64,000 nt of DNA from Dactylorhiza incarnata (GCA_033032865.1 JAWHQI010000263.1:2232001-2296000); one strand, 5' to 3'. Counted from the stretch's first letter, positions 51,866-63,240 are shown. Numbers and translations: made by a program. Notes: generated by a model not told the origin, from the sequence alone.

Positions 51866-52130
51866 ATTTGATGAATATTAATCAATCATTTATCTTTCTT
51901 TTTTTAAAGACAAAATAGTCATCATTTATTTTATTTTTTATTTTGATGATTCAGAATTATTATTTTTTTTTACTAAAAGTAAAATATGAGGTGATTGAAA
52001 GTAAAAAAAAAACTTTTTTTTTTCATTTTTTTATTATTATTATGATTTAAAACTAAAGTTACTTAAAATTGACATAAACTTATTAAATGATTTCGATCAT
52101 AAATAGGTTTTTTTATGTGGTCCATCGGTA
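51866..52130. other. AT-rich upstream region of the F-box gene
   Basis: Runs of A and T with TTATTATTAT, no coding sequence. It probably contains the promoter of the F-box gene, but I could not single out a TATA box. Confidence 0.35.
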
Positions 52131-52463
52131 AAGCCATTGGCCGAGCGGGTTTTCGATCCTTCACATCCTCGCCTCCAAACCCGCGCTCTTTCTGAAGCGC
52201 AGCGCTGCTTTCCCTCTCCCAAACGAAGACGGCGGCCATCGCCATTTCCTGTCGATCTCGCAGTTTTCCTCTCAATCGACGCTGGACATCGGAGCCCCTC
52301 CACCGCCTTCTCTCTGCTTGAACCGGTAATCATCGGCAACTACTCCTCTCTACCCCCAATTTTTTGCTGCTTCCAACCGATCTTTTCATCGCAGGCAAGT
52401 CCGCCCATCTTACTTCAGCATTGCCCTCTATTTATTCTTTTATTTATCTTTACTTAGGCGCAG
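52131..52463 (+). other. Probable 5' untranslated region of the F-box gene
   Basis: Pyrimidine-rich, GC-richer sequence (CCTTCACATCCTCGCCTCC, TTTCCCTCTCCC) typical of plant leaders. A possible leader intron runs from GTAATC (about 52326) to TCGCAG (about 52395). Start and splicing are inference. Confidence 0.4.
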
Positions 52464-52520
52464 ATGGATATACCAAAGAAGAAGCGGAAGGAATGGCGAA
52501 AGAAGCGGACTAAGGATAAG

Positions 52521-53786
52521 GTTCTATACACGAGTATATATATATATATATTTTCTCTTGACTCACTTATTATGTTTGATATTTTTAATATGCTCACATT
52601 TTGGGGCAATCTAGAACTTGAAGGGGAGGGTATTATACTTGAAGATCATATATAAATGAAATCTATTTTTTGATTTGAAGAAGTCTTCAAGTCAAGGATA
52701 AATACATTTGTATTCAATGGTCATAGGTTTGGTATGTGTAGGATCATTATTAAATCATATAAATCATTCTCAGTAAGTCAAGAGATCAATAGGTGCTCAA
52801 GGGTTACTCAATTAATTCACAAAATTATTCTAAGTGCAATGTCGTGTTGTTAAGTTGGAAATATCGTCGAGACCATCCCAACATCGTCTTGAAGAGATTC
52901 AATCTTAGTCAAACCGTCTTGACAAGGAAATGCCGTTCAAGCTCCTATATATCGTCTTGATAATACATAGTTCAAGATGATATCGCATTGACATGGATCA
53001 GATATACAAATTTTGTCTTGAAGATGATCAACAAGATGGTTATCGTCTTGACAGAGCTGAAGTACATTTAATTCATGTATTTATTTAAAGTATTGGTAGT
53101 TAGGCGATTCTGCATTAACTATGGTTTTTGTACTTATTGAGAATCTTGTACACGAATGATTGATTAATATTTTTGATCGATATCAATTGTCTACTATGCA
53201 TGCATGATGTTTGTTTGTTTGGATGGGCTTCCATGGGTTTTTAATGATCTATTATAAGTTGTTTACCATGAAGTAAGGTTTGGCACAATTGTGATGACGC
53301 ATATTCTAGATTTAGACTGTCTTTTTTTAGATTTTAGTTGTTATTTTGGTTAGCAATCTTCAAATTATCGAGTCAGTTTTAAGGCTTATTGTTGATTTTA
53401 TGCTATCATTGGTGTTAAAATATCTAATAATTTAATAGATTATTGCTGGTACAGGCTAGAACTTCATTGCATTGTATCCAGTCATTGACAAGGTTCATGT
53501 GTTTGAATTATTTCTGAGGTTGCAGTTATTTTAGCGACGCCCTTTCATAGATAACTTTTTAAAACTTAGTGTAATTAGTTGGATAATGTATGATATTTAT
53601 GCTCCAACTATGTAATTTTCTTATTATGAATATTCTTACTATGTTTAGTCAATTTATTCGATTCTCACCAAATGTTGTTGAGCCCATTAAACAACAACAA
53701 CAGAACCCATATAGTCCCCAATCATTGTTGAGCCCATTAAAGTTCAGTAAAATTTATCTAGTTTTTTTTTTATTGTGGTCCTTCAG
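52521..53786 (+). other. First intron of the F-box gene
   Basis: 1266 bases, AT-rich, with a TA microsatellite at about 52535-52552. At 52860-53060 it has repeats of ATCGTCTTGA and ATATCGTCGAGACC resembling the palindromic U3 repeats at 3490-3815, perhaps a remnant of a related LTR. No gene seen. Confidence 0.55.
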
Positions 53787-54366
53787 GTGAATAGAAGGTG
53801 GCAAACTACAGTACCCCGTGATATCTTATCAATCATCTCCGATTTGCTGCCATTATCAGACTTCATAAACTTTCGCGGTGTTTGTCCCCACTGGAGAAGT
53901 GCCCCATCTTTCCGCTCCAACATCACTGAACTATCCAAGAAGGATCCATGGTGCATTTTATACGACTTTGATGCTCGGGACAAGGATATGTGCCTCTTCT
54001 ATCAGTGCAATGATCGGAGAAGCTGCCGCGTCAAATTGCCTGGTCTACGCGGAGCGAAATGTTTTGCGTCCAAGCATGGTTGGCTTTTCATACATCGAAA
54101 TGATGATTATCTATTCTTCAATCCTCTGACCCTTGAAGAAAAATTCTTCCCAAAATTTCCGGCCAAATCGTTTGGATCCTCTGCTTGCCAAGTGGGAACT
54201 TTCTCAGCAAGCCCCTCCTCCCAAGGCTGCATGGCAATTGTATTGAGTTCGAGTGATTGTTCCACCGTCAAGATTGCTTCTTCTCGTTTAACTGCTAACA
54301 GGTGGGTGGTGAATACAATTGTGGTTGGCCCTCATAGTGCGGTATGCGACTCTGTGATTCTACCGA

Positions 54367-55148
54367 GTCCAATACTATGTAGCACGGGGACGGAAACGGG
54401 ATACGGGATACGATACGAAACTGATACGAGAAACGTGATTTTAAAAAAAATACGGATACTGAAACGTTTTTAATTTTTTTAATTATTTTAATATAACTAT
54501 TAATTAATATAAAAAAATACAATTAACAAACTAAGGTACCATCTCAGTCACTACATTCAATAAAGAATAATTGGCGCACAATCATGTTGTTTAGGCACAA
54601 TAGGAAAGATTAGGTTAGGAGAAGGTATTGGATATCACATGAACAGAAAATATGAAGAATAACTCATGCAATATATTCCTCGAGGTATCCAAAAGCACAA
54701 ACATTATTTATAGTGCCTACAAGTACACACATTTTAGTTTGATTTATTTATTATCAATACAGATTACTCAAGAGTCAAGATTGGGCCTACAAGTACACAT
54801 TGAGAACTAATATAATAATGTGTAATGATGATCATCAAATTCTTCACATAAACAAGATCTTCTTTTGCATTAAATTAATAAAATGATTTTGTAAGTAGAA
54901 GAAATTATTTCTAAGAGTTAGCCACCATTTAACATGAGGCGTGACTGCGCGCATGACGCCGTGAATAAAATAGCGGGAAATGCGTATCCCGCAAGGGGAT
55001 AGGCGTTTCCCAATTAAATTTTTTATTTAATTTAAATATTGTGTTTCCTACGTTTCGGAAACGCGTTTCCGGGCGTTTCCCGTATCCGATACGCGTTCGA
55101 GCCGATACGCGAAGCATTTTTAAGTATCCGTGCTTCGTAGGTCCAATA
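54367..55148. mobile_element. hAT-like MITE (54375-55140) with 8-bp duplication GTCCAATA
   Basis: A 766-bp element with terminal inverted repeats CTATGTAGCACGG and, from the other end, CTACGAAGCACGG. Both ends then carry GGATACGGGATACGATACG-type repeats in opposite orientation. GTCCAATA lies at 54367-54374 and 55141-55148. An 8-bp duplication is the mark of the hAT superfamily. It encodes no transposase, so it depended on one supplied elsewhere. Confidence 0.85.
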
Positions 55149-55508
55149 TATGTCTATTTTACCGTTGGTGTTTCTCGGATTTTCTACCGCCCCGACATCA
55201 TCTTTATTTGCTACGACAATCATTTCTTTTTCTTTGACTTTTTGGGGAAGAGATATCTAATTGCAAGTTTGCTTCGCCATCCAAGTATAAAGAAGTGTGT
55301 TGATAAATACTTTAAGATTACTAACCGGTACTCTAAGCTGAAGGAAGTACATTCTGATGATTGGATATGCAAATTCGGCAAGGAATTTACATTCTCCTTT
55401 TGCCTTTTTAATGATTGCAAGGGGATTGAAGACAGTAAAGTATTCTGCGTTGACTATAAAACCATCCCCAATGTTCCTGTTATTAAAGCAGCTAGCTTGG
55501 CTGTATAA

Positions 55509-55678
55509 CGATTTGAGGTCATGAAGCAGCACACTGGTAGTTCATGTTATTTTTAATTTTGTTGTTTTTTAGTTCTGAGAATGTAAAATTTTATTGGGTT
55601 TTTAAAAGTTCTGACAATCATTTCTTTATCTTTGTTCTTGGGTTCACGGTGCTTTCGATGTATTGGTTTGTCTTGGAA
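55509..55678 (+). other. 3' flank of the F-box gene
   Basis: AT-rich, probably the 3' untranslated region. It is interrupted by the solo LTR at 55684; sequence resumes at 56748. Confidence 0.4.
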
Positions 55679-55766
55679 CCAACTGTTGAATGTTTGAAGT
55701 GACTTGAGGAGGAGGGGCGAGTGGAGGTTGGTGTGCTGCCAGGCGAGTGGAGAAGGGAGTGAAATT

Positions 55767-55810
<44 letters not shown>

Positions 55811-56282
55811 CTGCTTGTTGTGTAGGCAAGTGGCGAGTGGAGCCTTGGAGTGATGCCTTGCCGAGTGGAGGAGGTATAGGTGCTGGGCGAGTGGGTTGTG
55901 TGCTGCTGTGTTGGCGAGTGAAAGATGGAGTGAGGGGGGCTGCTACCTATGTGGGCTGCTTTGTAATGGGCCTTTGTGGGCTGCCAAGAGAAGTGGCGAG
56001 TGAAACATGTGCATGAAGGGAGTTGGCGAGTCCAACCTGCGAGTGCATTCAAGGGGGTGTGTGAGTGCTGTGCATGTGCTGCTTGGTGTGTGCTTTGCCG
56101 AGTGGATGAAGGGGGTGAGCTGCCTTTGGTGCTTTGCCGAGTGGAGAGTGGCGAGTGGGAGCTTGTGCGAGTGGAGTAGAGGGGGGCTGCTATGTTTGGC
56201 GAGTGCACGTGCATGCATGCAAAGGTGGTGGTGTACCCCCCCCCCCCCCCCCCCCCCCCCCATATTAGTGTTGCCTATAAAT

Positions 56283-56326
<44 letters not shown>

Positions 56327-56747
56327 TTACATGTGTGTTAATGCGAAAGTGAAGAGAGGAGAGAGATTGAAGAGAGAGAGAGAGAGCTTGAAGAGAGAGA
56401 AACTTCAAGTGAGTGAGAGTGGGAGTGTGCCTACACCCCAAGAGGTCCAACCCCAACCCGCACCTCAGCGAGAGGTGGAGAGTGCACTGTGAGGTGAAGA
56501 GTGCAGGGTTGAGTGAGTTGAAGTGGAGAGTGCGTTGACAAGCTCAACGGCACCTAGTGGAGAAGCGGACCTTGTCCGCGACAAGTTGTTGTTTTTTATA
56601 TATCATCAGCTGACGTGATTCAAGGTGTATGCACCTTGTAGCCAGCTTCTCTGTGTTGTAATCAATTGCCTTATTAAAGAGTTTACTTCGTGTTTTGTTC
56701 ATCGTTGGTTACTTGTACTTGGTAGCACAAAAAAATTTAACACCAAC
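55679..56747 (+). mobile_element. Solo LTR (55684-56742) with CCAAC duplication and long G/C runs
   Basis: 1059 bp from TGTTGAATG to AATTTAACA, flanked by CCAAC at 55679-55683 and 56743-56747. No second copy or internal region. It has many GGCGAGTGG repeats, a run of 41 G (55770-55810), a run of 26 C (56236-56261), TATAAATA at 56276-56283 and a run of 43 C directly after it (56284-56326). The promoter direction is plus. Family not recognised. Pro-rich or Gly-rich frames here come from the homopolymers and are not genes. Confidence 0.85.
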
Positions 56748-56862
56748 CAGTCTAAGGTACTAGAAAAATATATTCTAAGATTATTATTGATGTAAGATTG
56801 AACTGTGCTTTGATGCTCACGTGTAAGACCCCCTCTCGAGAAACAAACACCGATGAGTGGCA
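56748..56862. other. Host flank between two solo LTRs
   Basis: About 115 bases of sequence that would have followed the F-box gene before the insertions. It includes TGTAAGACCCCC at 56822, which resembles an LTR start but lacks a matching duplication. No gene. Confidence 0.4.
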
Positions 56863-57109
56863 CATATTGTAACATCCCCCAGACAGCTAGACCCCCCAGG
56901 TGAATCTGTCCTGACAAGGTCATGACAAGGCCTTGGTAGAGTAGAAATCCCTTTAACTTAGGCAAGATTAGGATTGAAAGTGCCTTGGACTGCAAATAGC
57001 AATTTCTAGTGACCTAGCTTAGGGTTGGATTTTAGGGCCTCATCTTAACCATTTGGCCCCACCATAGTATCCCTAACCCTTTAGGGGTCCCCTTAGGGCA
57101 CCAAGGGCA

Positions 57110-57700
57110 CATTGGGGTCAACCAAAGAGGCCAAATTGACCAAAGTCAACCCTAACCCTACATTGGTCAAAGTAGCCTAATTAGGGTCAATTAACCCTCA
57201 CCATGCCAAATTGACCACTCATCTAGGTCTAGAATGTCATGAGAGACCTAGTGGGCCTAAAAGCCCCATCATGGGACCCCCAATGGTGCAAATTGACCAA
57301 AATGCCCCTTTAGATCAAAAATGGCAATTCTTCACAAAGTGCCATAATTGACCATCACCATATTAAATTGACCCTACCCATAGTGCTACCATGTCATAGG
57401 GGACCCAGTGGACCAAAAAGCCCCTTGGCTGGGTCAACCCTAGGGCTCAATTTGACCAAAGTCAACTTAGCCTGTTTTGGTCAAATCAGCTTAAATTGGG
57501 TCAACCAAGACTCATGTGACCAAATTGACCCCACCAATAGTTTCTAAACTTAATTTGGAGTCCAATGGACCCAAAAGCCCCATCCTAGGGTCACCCAATT
57601 GGTCAATTGGACCAAAAGTCAAATTTGCCCAAATTAGGTCAAACCTCTTGAACCTAGCCCAATCCATTTGGGCTAAGCCCAAATTAACCATTTGACCAGC
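57110..57700. promoter_or_regulatory. Dense cluster of TTGAC/GTCAA motifs
   Basis: About nineteen occurrences of TTGACC, GGTCAA or AGTCAA within 600 bases in the front part of the long LTR. TTGAC is the core of the W box bound by WRKY transcription factors. A regulatory role is inference. Confidence 0.5.
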
Positions 57701-60700
57701 CTTGTAGGCTAGCATTAACCCAGGAGAGAGAAATGAGTCGGCCTTGATGAGTAGGAGAGAGAAATTTCAATTTGGGGGAGAGAGAGAGATGAGGCCATCA
57801 ATGGAGGAAGGTGAAACCCCCCTCAATTCTCCCCATTTATGGCTGCATTCATCTCCTCTAGGGGAGAGGAGGAGTTTCCAACAGTTTCCAAGGCTGAAGG
57901 GGGGCTGATTAAGAGAGGAATTGGAGGTGGCCGAAATCACCTTTAATGGTGAAAATGGCATTGAAGCCATGACCCTTCCTCTCCTCAAATTGAAGCCTTT
58001 AAAAGCTTCACCAGGCAGAGAGGAACTGTTTCCCCCATTTAGTCGAAGGAGTCGGGCCCCTCCATGTGGTGGTTGCAGAACTCGGAATCAATGGAGTTCG
58101 GCCATGGCAAGTTCCCCACCGGCAAGGTTCCAAGCTTCAATCAAGGTCCAAATCTTCATCCTTCCCTCAGTGGATAGATCCCCCCTTCTTCGTTTTCAAA
58201 ATCAACTGAGATTGGAGCTATCTCCAATCGGATTTCTCTTATGTTCATGGCCGAAAACGCAACATCCGGGGGGCCAACTCCGGCCACCCCCGGCCACGCC
58301 GACACCGGCAAACGGAAGCTGGGTGTCGGGTGGTGCTTTCTGCGGCGGCGTTTCGCCGGAGGGTGGCGTCGTCGCGCCGGAATCAAGCCCGCAAAACGCC
58401 CAGGCGCGGAAGATCCCAGCCGTAGGCTATCGGGGAAGACGCACTGATGCCGTCCGTTATATATCCTAATTAAATATAATAATTAATTCTGATATTCTTA
58501 TTAATGTAGTTTATATATGCTGAATCTTATTTTAAATGTAGAAAATATTTATAGGCCTCTACAGAAAAAGTGCCCAACATGAAAGTTGTAGGCCTTGACC
58601 CCTAGGACCATACAAAATTGACCTCACCCCATTTGGAACCCTGGTTTGACCTCAGCACTCATTCTAGTGCAAAGTTTGAATAAACTTTGAATGGATGCCC
58701 ACACCAAACCCCTTGTCCAAATGACTTGAGGTTTGGACCAGTGGTGAGTCATACCTAGGGCAATGTCATATCCAAAAATGAGAATTTTTGGAGAACTTTT
58801 TCCTAAAGTTTTTGTAGGAATTTAATAATCCTTGCACAATTTAATTGGAGGGTCAAATGACCTCCAATCTCCACCAAACTTTGGTGGGATGTTATTAGGG
58901 ACATGTAAGGCCCCTGGTTAAAATATCAACTCATTTGGAGCTCTTTTGGTTAGGTAATCATTAGGCCAAGGTTTTGTCCTTTAAGGGGAATTTTGTGAAT
59001 GAGGGCTAATTGGAATGTTTCATGGTCAAATTAGCTCCTAATGGAGTGGGACTTTAGCCACTGCCCTTTTGGCACCCAAATCACCCCTGAGAAAGTTATG
59101 AAGTCATGAGGAGTTGGTTTGCCCTAGGACATGGAGTAGGAGCAATTTGGGGTGCATTTAGCCAAGTTATGGTCCATTGGCCAATTAGGTTCTTTGAGTC
59201 TTGAGACTTCTTAGGAAGGTCAGTGGGATGAAGTTGAGACCCCATGAGGAGTTTGGGGAGCATTGGAGTTGTTTTGCTCAAGGTCATAGGGTTGATCCCT
59301 ATGGGGTGGAATTTGGGGTTGTGAAGGACATAGGGGAGTTTGTCCTTGGAGAGGGGTGTGTTGGACTCCTCTGACTTTTATAAGTGATATGATACCCTCA
59401 CAAGAGGTTTGGGAGGATTTGGATAGGTTTAGACCCTAACCCTAGGATAAACCCTAATGGGGTGCAATTAGAGGCTAATGAAGGAAGTAGGGTCAAACCT
59501 TAATGGTTTGACCTAAAATTTTGTATGATAGGTTCTAGTGACCATAGGAGACTCCCTTGTGAATTTGAAGAGGTTTGGAGTTGTCAAACCTAGGTAATAA
59601 ACCCTTAGGTAGATTTGTAAATAATTAGGGTTTTGGGTTTTAGGGAGAAATATTACTTAATGGTTTACCATTTTCTGTCACAAACTTGGTTTTAATGCTA
59701 TTGATTTCTGGAAGAATCTGTTAGACCATGAGAAGACTTTTTGGGGTTCAAAGTGTAATATTTCACATTGTAGACAATTTTTGGGAGGATCAATTTTTGG
59801 GTGTTAAATTACTGTAATTGCATGAAACTTTGCAGGATGTCTTTTCATACCAATATGTACCCACTGTAATTTTCTCATAATTTATGGATTAAAATTTTTG
59901 GTATTTCTAGTTCATTTTGGAATTATTTACAAATATATCCTTTGAGGAAATTACAAATGTAACTTCTGTGTTATGTGGTCAAACTTGGTATACCTGAATA
60001 TTTTAGTATGATTCACCACTTTATGAATTTGCATAAGATTGGGAGTCCATATGAGGGTACCTCCTTTGGAATTTATTGGTAATAAATGAGTTTTGGAATT
60101 TTTAAAAATAGTAAATCTTGCTGGTTTTTCCTACAAGTTTATACCTACTGATATTTAGGTACTCTTGATTTATGTAAAAATTGGGGTAGGCACTGGAAGT
60201 CAGAAAAGTGCACTTGTAGTTCAAACTTGAGAAAATTGCCCTTTGAGAAATTGTTTAAAAATATTAATATTATGGGGAAAATTAGGAAACCCTGGATTTG
60301 ATCTGATTTAAGTAGCATGGACTCCTAATAAATCCAGTAGGTCATAGAGTTGAGTATTTAGAGTACCTCCCTTCTTGAGAATCAAAACGTTAAGGGTGGT
60401 CTGCGTTTAGCAAATTGGTAGTTTTGGAGTTATAGGCCAATTTGGGATACCTTGTTGGAGGTGTGAGGACTTAATAGTGATCAAATGACTATGTGAGAAT
60501 CCCTGGAGTTAGTTTGGGTTTGATGAGTCCTAGGGTGGTGGGGTGCCACCCTTGGGGTAGGTCATCTTGGGATTTGGCGAAAGATCGTCTTTTCCCCCTA
60601 AGTGTCTTTAAGCCCTTAGGTTTATTTCAGGTAAGAATGTTAAGAGGGTTTCTTATGGGTAGTAACTAAAGACATTAAGTGTATTGGGAATGGGAACTTT

Positions 60701-61696
60701 GGGGTGTCATCCCATAGTGGTTCCTAGTACCGTAGCGAGCCCCTCACAGGGTAACCCTCGGGAAGTCCAAGACTAACCCTAACTCATAGGAGTAAGACAT
60801 TGTACAAGATTAACTAATAACACACTCATCCATACCCTGTGGTTTCGGAGGTTTAGTTGGATTGGTTGTCTGAGCGGTGGGCTCGGTGTCTGTTGCAGCG
60901 GACTAGTTAGTCTGGGGAGCTTTTGGCTCGGAAGGTTATTGATGGCGGGCAGGTTAGCCCGGGGAACTCATGGCTCAGAGATAGAAAGTAGAACATGTTG
61001 CATGTGCACTGAAGGTGGTGGGTCTTCGGTATTGGACGGTCGTTCACACCGACGTCAATACGTTGACTCGGCGAGTGTGGTTTTACACTTAGCCTTGATA
61101 GTCTGGCGGTCCAGTCAGCAAGAGTACGCAGACGCTCCGCGGGTATAGTGGAGGCGTACAATAGGTCTAGGTTGGGTAGTGTGAATGCCAACCTAGAGGT
61201 GGGCGGGGCCCAACCCACCGCTTCCGTTTGCCACTACGGGAGTATCCTGGGAGTCTAGCTCGCTCCAAAAAGGGGGAACTAAAGGTCTATGCGCATAGAG
61301 TCGTAGTGCGTGAGTTGCACTTGTATGATCATAGCATAACAACATACTTGCATGTCATAGCATAAACATTACATTCAACCTACCCCTAACGTATAAGTCG
61401 GTTATGGGACTTCTTATACGGTAGGCCCTGCTAAACGACCCCTTGGTCTATAGGTTTGTATGGGCATTCCTATAAATCAATGGTTACTTTTATATTACTT
61501 TACTTGCTGCTTACTGTTCTCTATATACTAGTTGCCATGCTTCATATATATGTATACACCTGTGTAGCTCTAGTTCCGCCGTCACCTGCTCTTGTTTTTT
61601 ACCCCTTGCTGTCCTCCGCTTCATCCTCCCGCACGGTGCCTAGGAGCCATTGGGGGAGGGGTGGGGAATTGGCTGAGTCTTTATGACTGACGGTCG

Positions 61697-62038
61697 GTGG
61701 ACCTTATCATTTTAGGAGTTCGAGGAGATGCAGCACCCTTCAAGGAACAGGTACAGCAGGATCCGACGTGGTGGATCCCACGGCCATGCTACCATTGTCA
61801 CCAGCCAGGACATACTCGGGTCAGATGTCCCATGATGAGTGGAACCCCTCCGGCACAGCGATCAGGAGACCGACGGCGAAGACGTAGACGTGGATTGCGA
61901 GGCAGTGATCGTAGGCCGAAGAAGAAGAAGCATCCAGTGTTGCAGCACCATTGGAGCCCGGAGTCTGCAGGGATGGGTCAGTCAGGCCAGAGTGCTCCAG
62001 TTTCAGTGTCGGTGACGATTAGCTTTAGTTTTGCTTAG
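61697..62038 (+). CDS. Zinc-knuckle frame inside the long LTR
   Basis: An open stretch with CYHCHQPGHTRVRCP, a complete C-X2-C-X4-H-X4-C knuckle as in gag proteins, followed by a very basic GDRRRRRRRG region and a Gln/Ser-rich end. No ATG precedes it in frame nearby; the frame opens with a non-ATG codon just after TTATCATTTTAG, which could be a splice acceptor (about 61705-61717). It looks like the C-terminal exon of a gag-like protein. Whether it is transcribed is not shown. Confidence 0.4.
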   Translation: MDLIILGVRGDAAPFKEQVQQDPTWWIPRPCYHCHQPGHTRVRCPMMSGTPPAQRSGDRRRRRRRGLRGSDRRPKKKKHPVLQHHWSPESAGMGQSGQSAPVSVSVTISFSFA

Positions 62039-62445
62039 GAGTTAGCTTCCGCGAGTGATTTTTGTAGTGAGGATATGTTGTACAGGGCAAGAGCCCCTTT
62101 TATTATTTGTAACCCTTGTCTCTTTTATTCAGTTAATATATGTGGACATTTACCTTTATGGTTTTAATTCATGTGATTCTGTGGACTTGTCTTCTCTTTA
62201 TTGTACTTTTCTTCGTGATCGATTCGGCCGGCAGGATCGGCGTTTTGTGGTGGCGACCTTCCCGAGTGAAGGTGTCACCGCAAAACGGCGGTTCTGGGCC
62301 TAAGACCCGGTGGTTTTTGCAAAAAAAAAAGGGGTCTTACACATATCCTACTTGTGCAATGAATGCCAGACTTAGTCATAGAAATAGCTAAGCGGCTCTA
62401 CTCCCTCTCACCAAACATATATGCCCGAGACATATATATATATAT

Positions 62446-62685
62446 ACTAGTGACAGTGCACGTGGGCCCTCCCGTGCCCTGCACGACAGTACTTTGGCCA
62501 AGACGATACCTTGGCTCAACTCCGCTCACGCACTCGCAATCCCGAGAGCCGGTACTCCGTCCATTGCCCCCATTTCGTCGTGCGCTCAGGGTATTGCGAG
62601 CGCGTGAACACTATCGAGCTGAGGTGCCATCGTGGTCAGGGTACATCGCGCGGGGCACGAGGGGCCCATGTGCATTGTCATTAGT
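62446..62685. mobile_element. 240-bp MITE-like inverted-repeat element
   Basis: Ends ACTAGTGACAGTGCACGTGG and, from the other side, ACTAATGACAATGCACATGG, continuing as GGCCC and C(T)CGTGCCC on both sides, about 40 bases each. It sits in TA-rich DNA, so a TA duplication cannot be distinguished from chance. No coding capacity. Confidence 0.6.
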
Positions 62686-62795
62686 ATAATAATATTTTAT
62701 TATATATATTATTGTATATATTATTATAGTTATATTTATATATGATTTATTATATATATATGATATATTGTTCTTATATATTTGTTATTATTATT
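62686..62795. repeat. AT-rich simple repeat
   Basis: TATATATTATTATATATAT-type low-complexity sequence. Confidence 0.7.
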
Positions 62796-63059
62796 AAGGA
62801 TCCATATAGCCGACCAGTGGCAGACACAGAGATTTTATTCAGTGTGGGCGGAATATAGAATTATTCAATAAAATAAATCGACAAATATATTAAACAATAG
62901 CATTACAACAAATTTGCTTATAAAAAAAAATTATGCAACAATATAATGACAAACTTGTTTTACTTGTTTATAAAAAAATATTAAACAACAACATAACATC
63001 AAGCTTGTTGATGAAAAAACATTTAAACAATAGCATAATAAGAACCTTGTTTAAAAAAA

Positions 63060-63240
63060 AACTTTTAGTGACAATGTTGATTCAATCACTAAATAAAGTT
63101 TTGGTGACCAAATGGATTCGGTCACTAAGTAAAGTTTTAGTGACCGAATTAGTTATGTCACTACATGTGTATTTCTAGTGACAAAATATCTGATCACTAA
63201 AGAGACAACACAATATAACAATTTTTGTCACTAAATTTTA
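63060..63240. mobile_element. Subterminal repeats of a CACTA-like DNA transposon
   Basis: AGTGAC and GTCACTA occur about nine times in alternating orientation (TTTTAGTGAC, GGTCACTAAG, TTTTGTCACTAAA). Such AGTGAC repeats are typical of the subterminal regions of plant CACTA elements, where the transposase binds. No CACTA terminus or transposase is seen, so it is a fragment or a decayed end. Confidence 0.45.

Larger units (their letters stand above)
52464..55508 (+). pseudogene. F-box/DUF295 protein gene, split by a hAT-like MITE
   Basis: Coding exon 1 is 52464-52520 (19 codons, with the basic PKKKRKEWRKK, a likely nuclear signal). The intron is 52521-53786 (GT...CTTCAG). Exon 2 runs from 53787, is interrupted at 54375-55140 by a MITE, and continues to the stop at 55508. 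Left and right of the insertion the same frame continues, and without it the gene would have 334 codons, normal for the family. The F-box is at about residues 25-60 (VPRDILSIISDLLPLSDFIN, then FRGVCPHWRSA); it binds Skp1 in SCF ubiquitin ligases. The rest resembles the DUF295 beta-propeller-like domain (KHGWLFIHRNDDYLFFNPLT). Inside the MITE the frame meets a stop near 54471, so only a protein lacking the C-terminal third is expected. The substrate is unknown. Confidence 0.82.
56863..62346 (+). mobile_element. Very long solo LTR (56868-62341) with CATAT duplication
   Basis: 5474 bp from TGTAACATCCCCC to GGGGTCTTACA, so ends are TGTAA/TTACA, flanked by CATAT at 56863-56867 and 62342-62346. No primer site, polypurine tract or second LTR is present. 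Style (repeated GGTCAA/TTGACC in the front, ACATGAAAGTTGTAGGCC, a closing CGATTCGGCC stretch) recalls LTRs of Tekay/Del-type gypsy elements; that family call is from memory. It includes a zinc-knuckle frame near its end. The rest, about 58450-61690, shows no gene. Confidence 0.75.

Noticed and set aside
55618..56492. Proline-rich and glycine-rich proteins on both strands
   Set aside because: They arise from the long G and C homopolymers of the solo LTR and appear in several overlapping frames.
56822..62341. TGTAAGACCCCC at 56822 as the left end of the long LTR
   Set aside because: It forms a good inverted pair with the right end, but the flanks (TCACG and CATAT) do not match. Starting at 56868 gives a perfect CATAT duplication.
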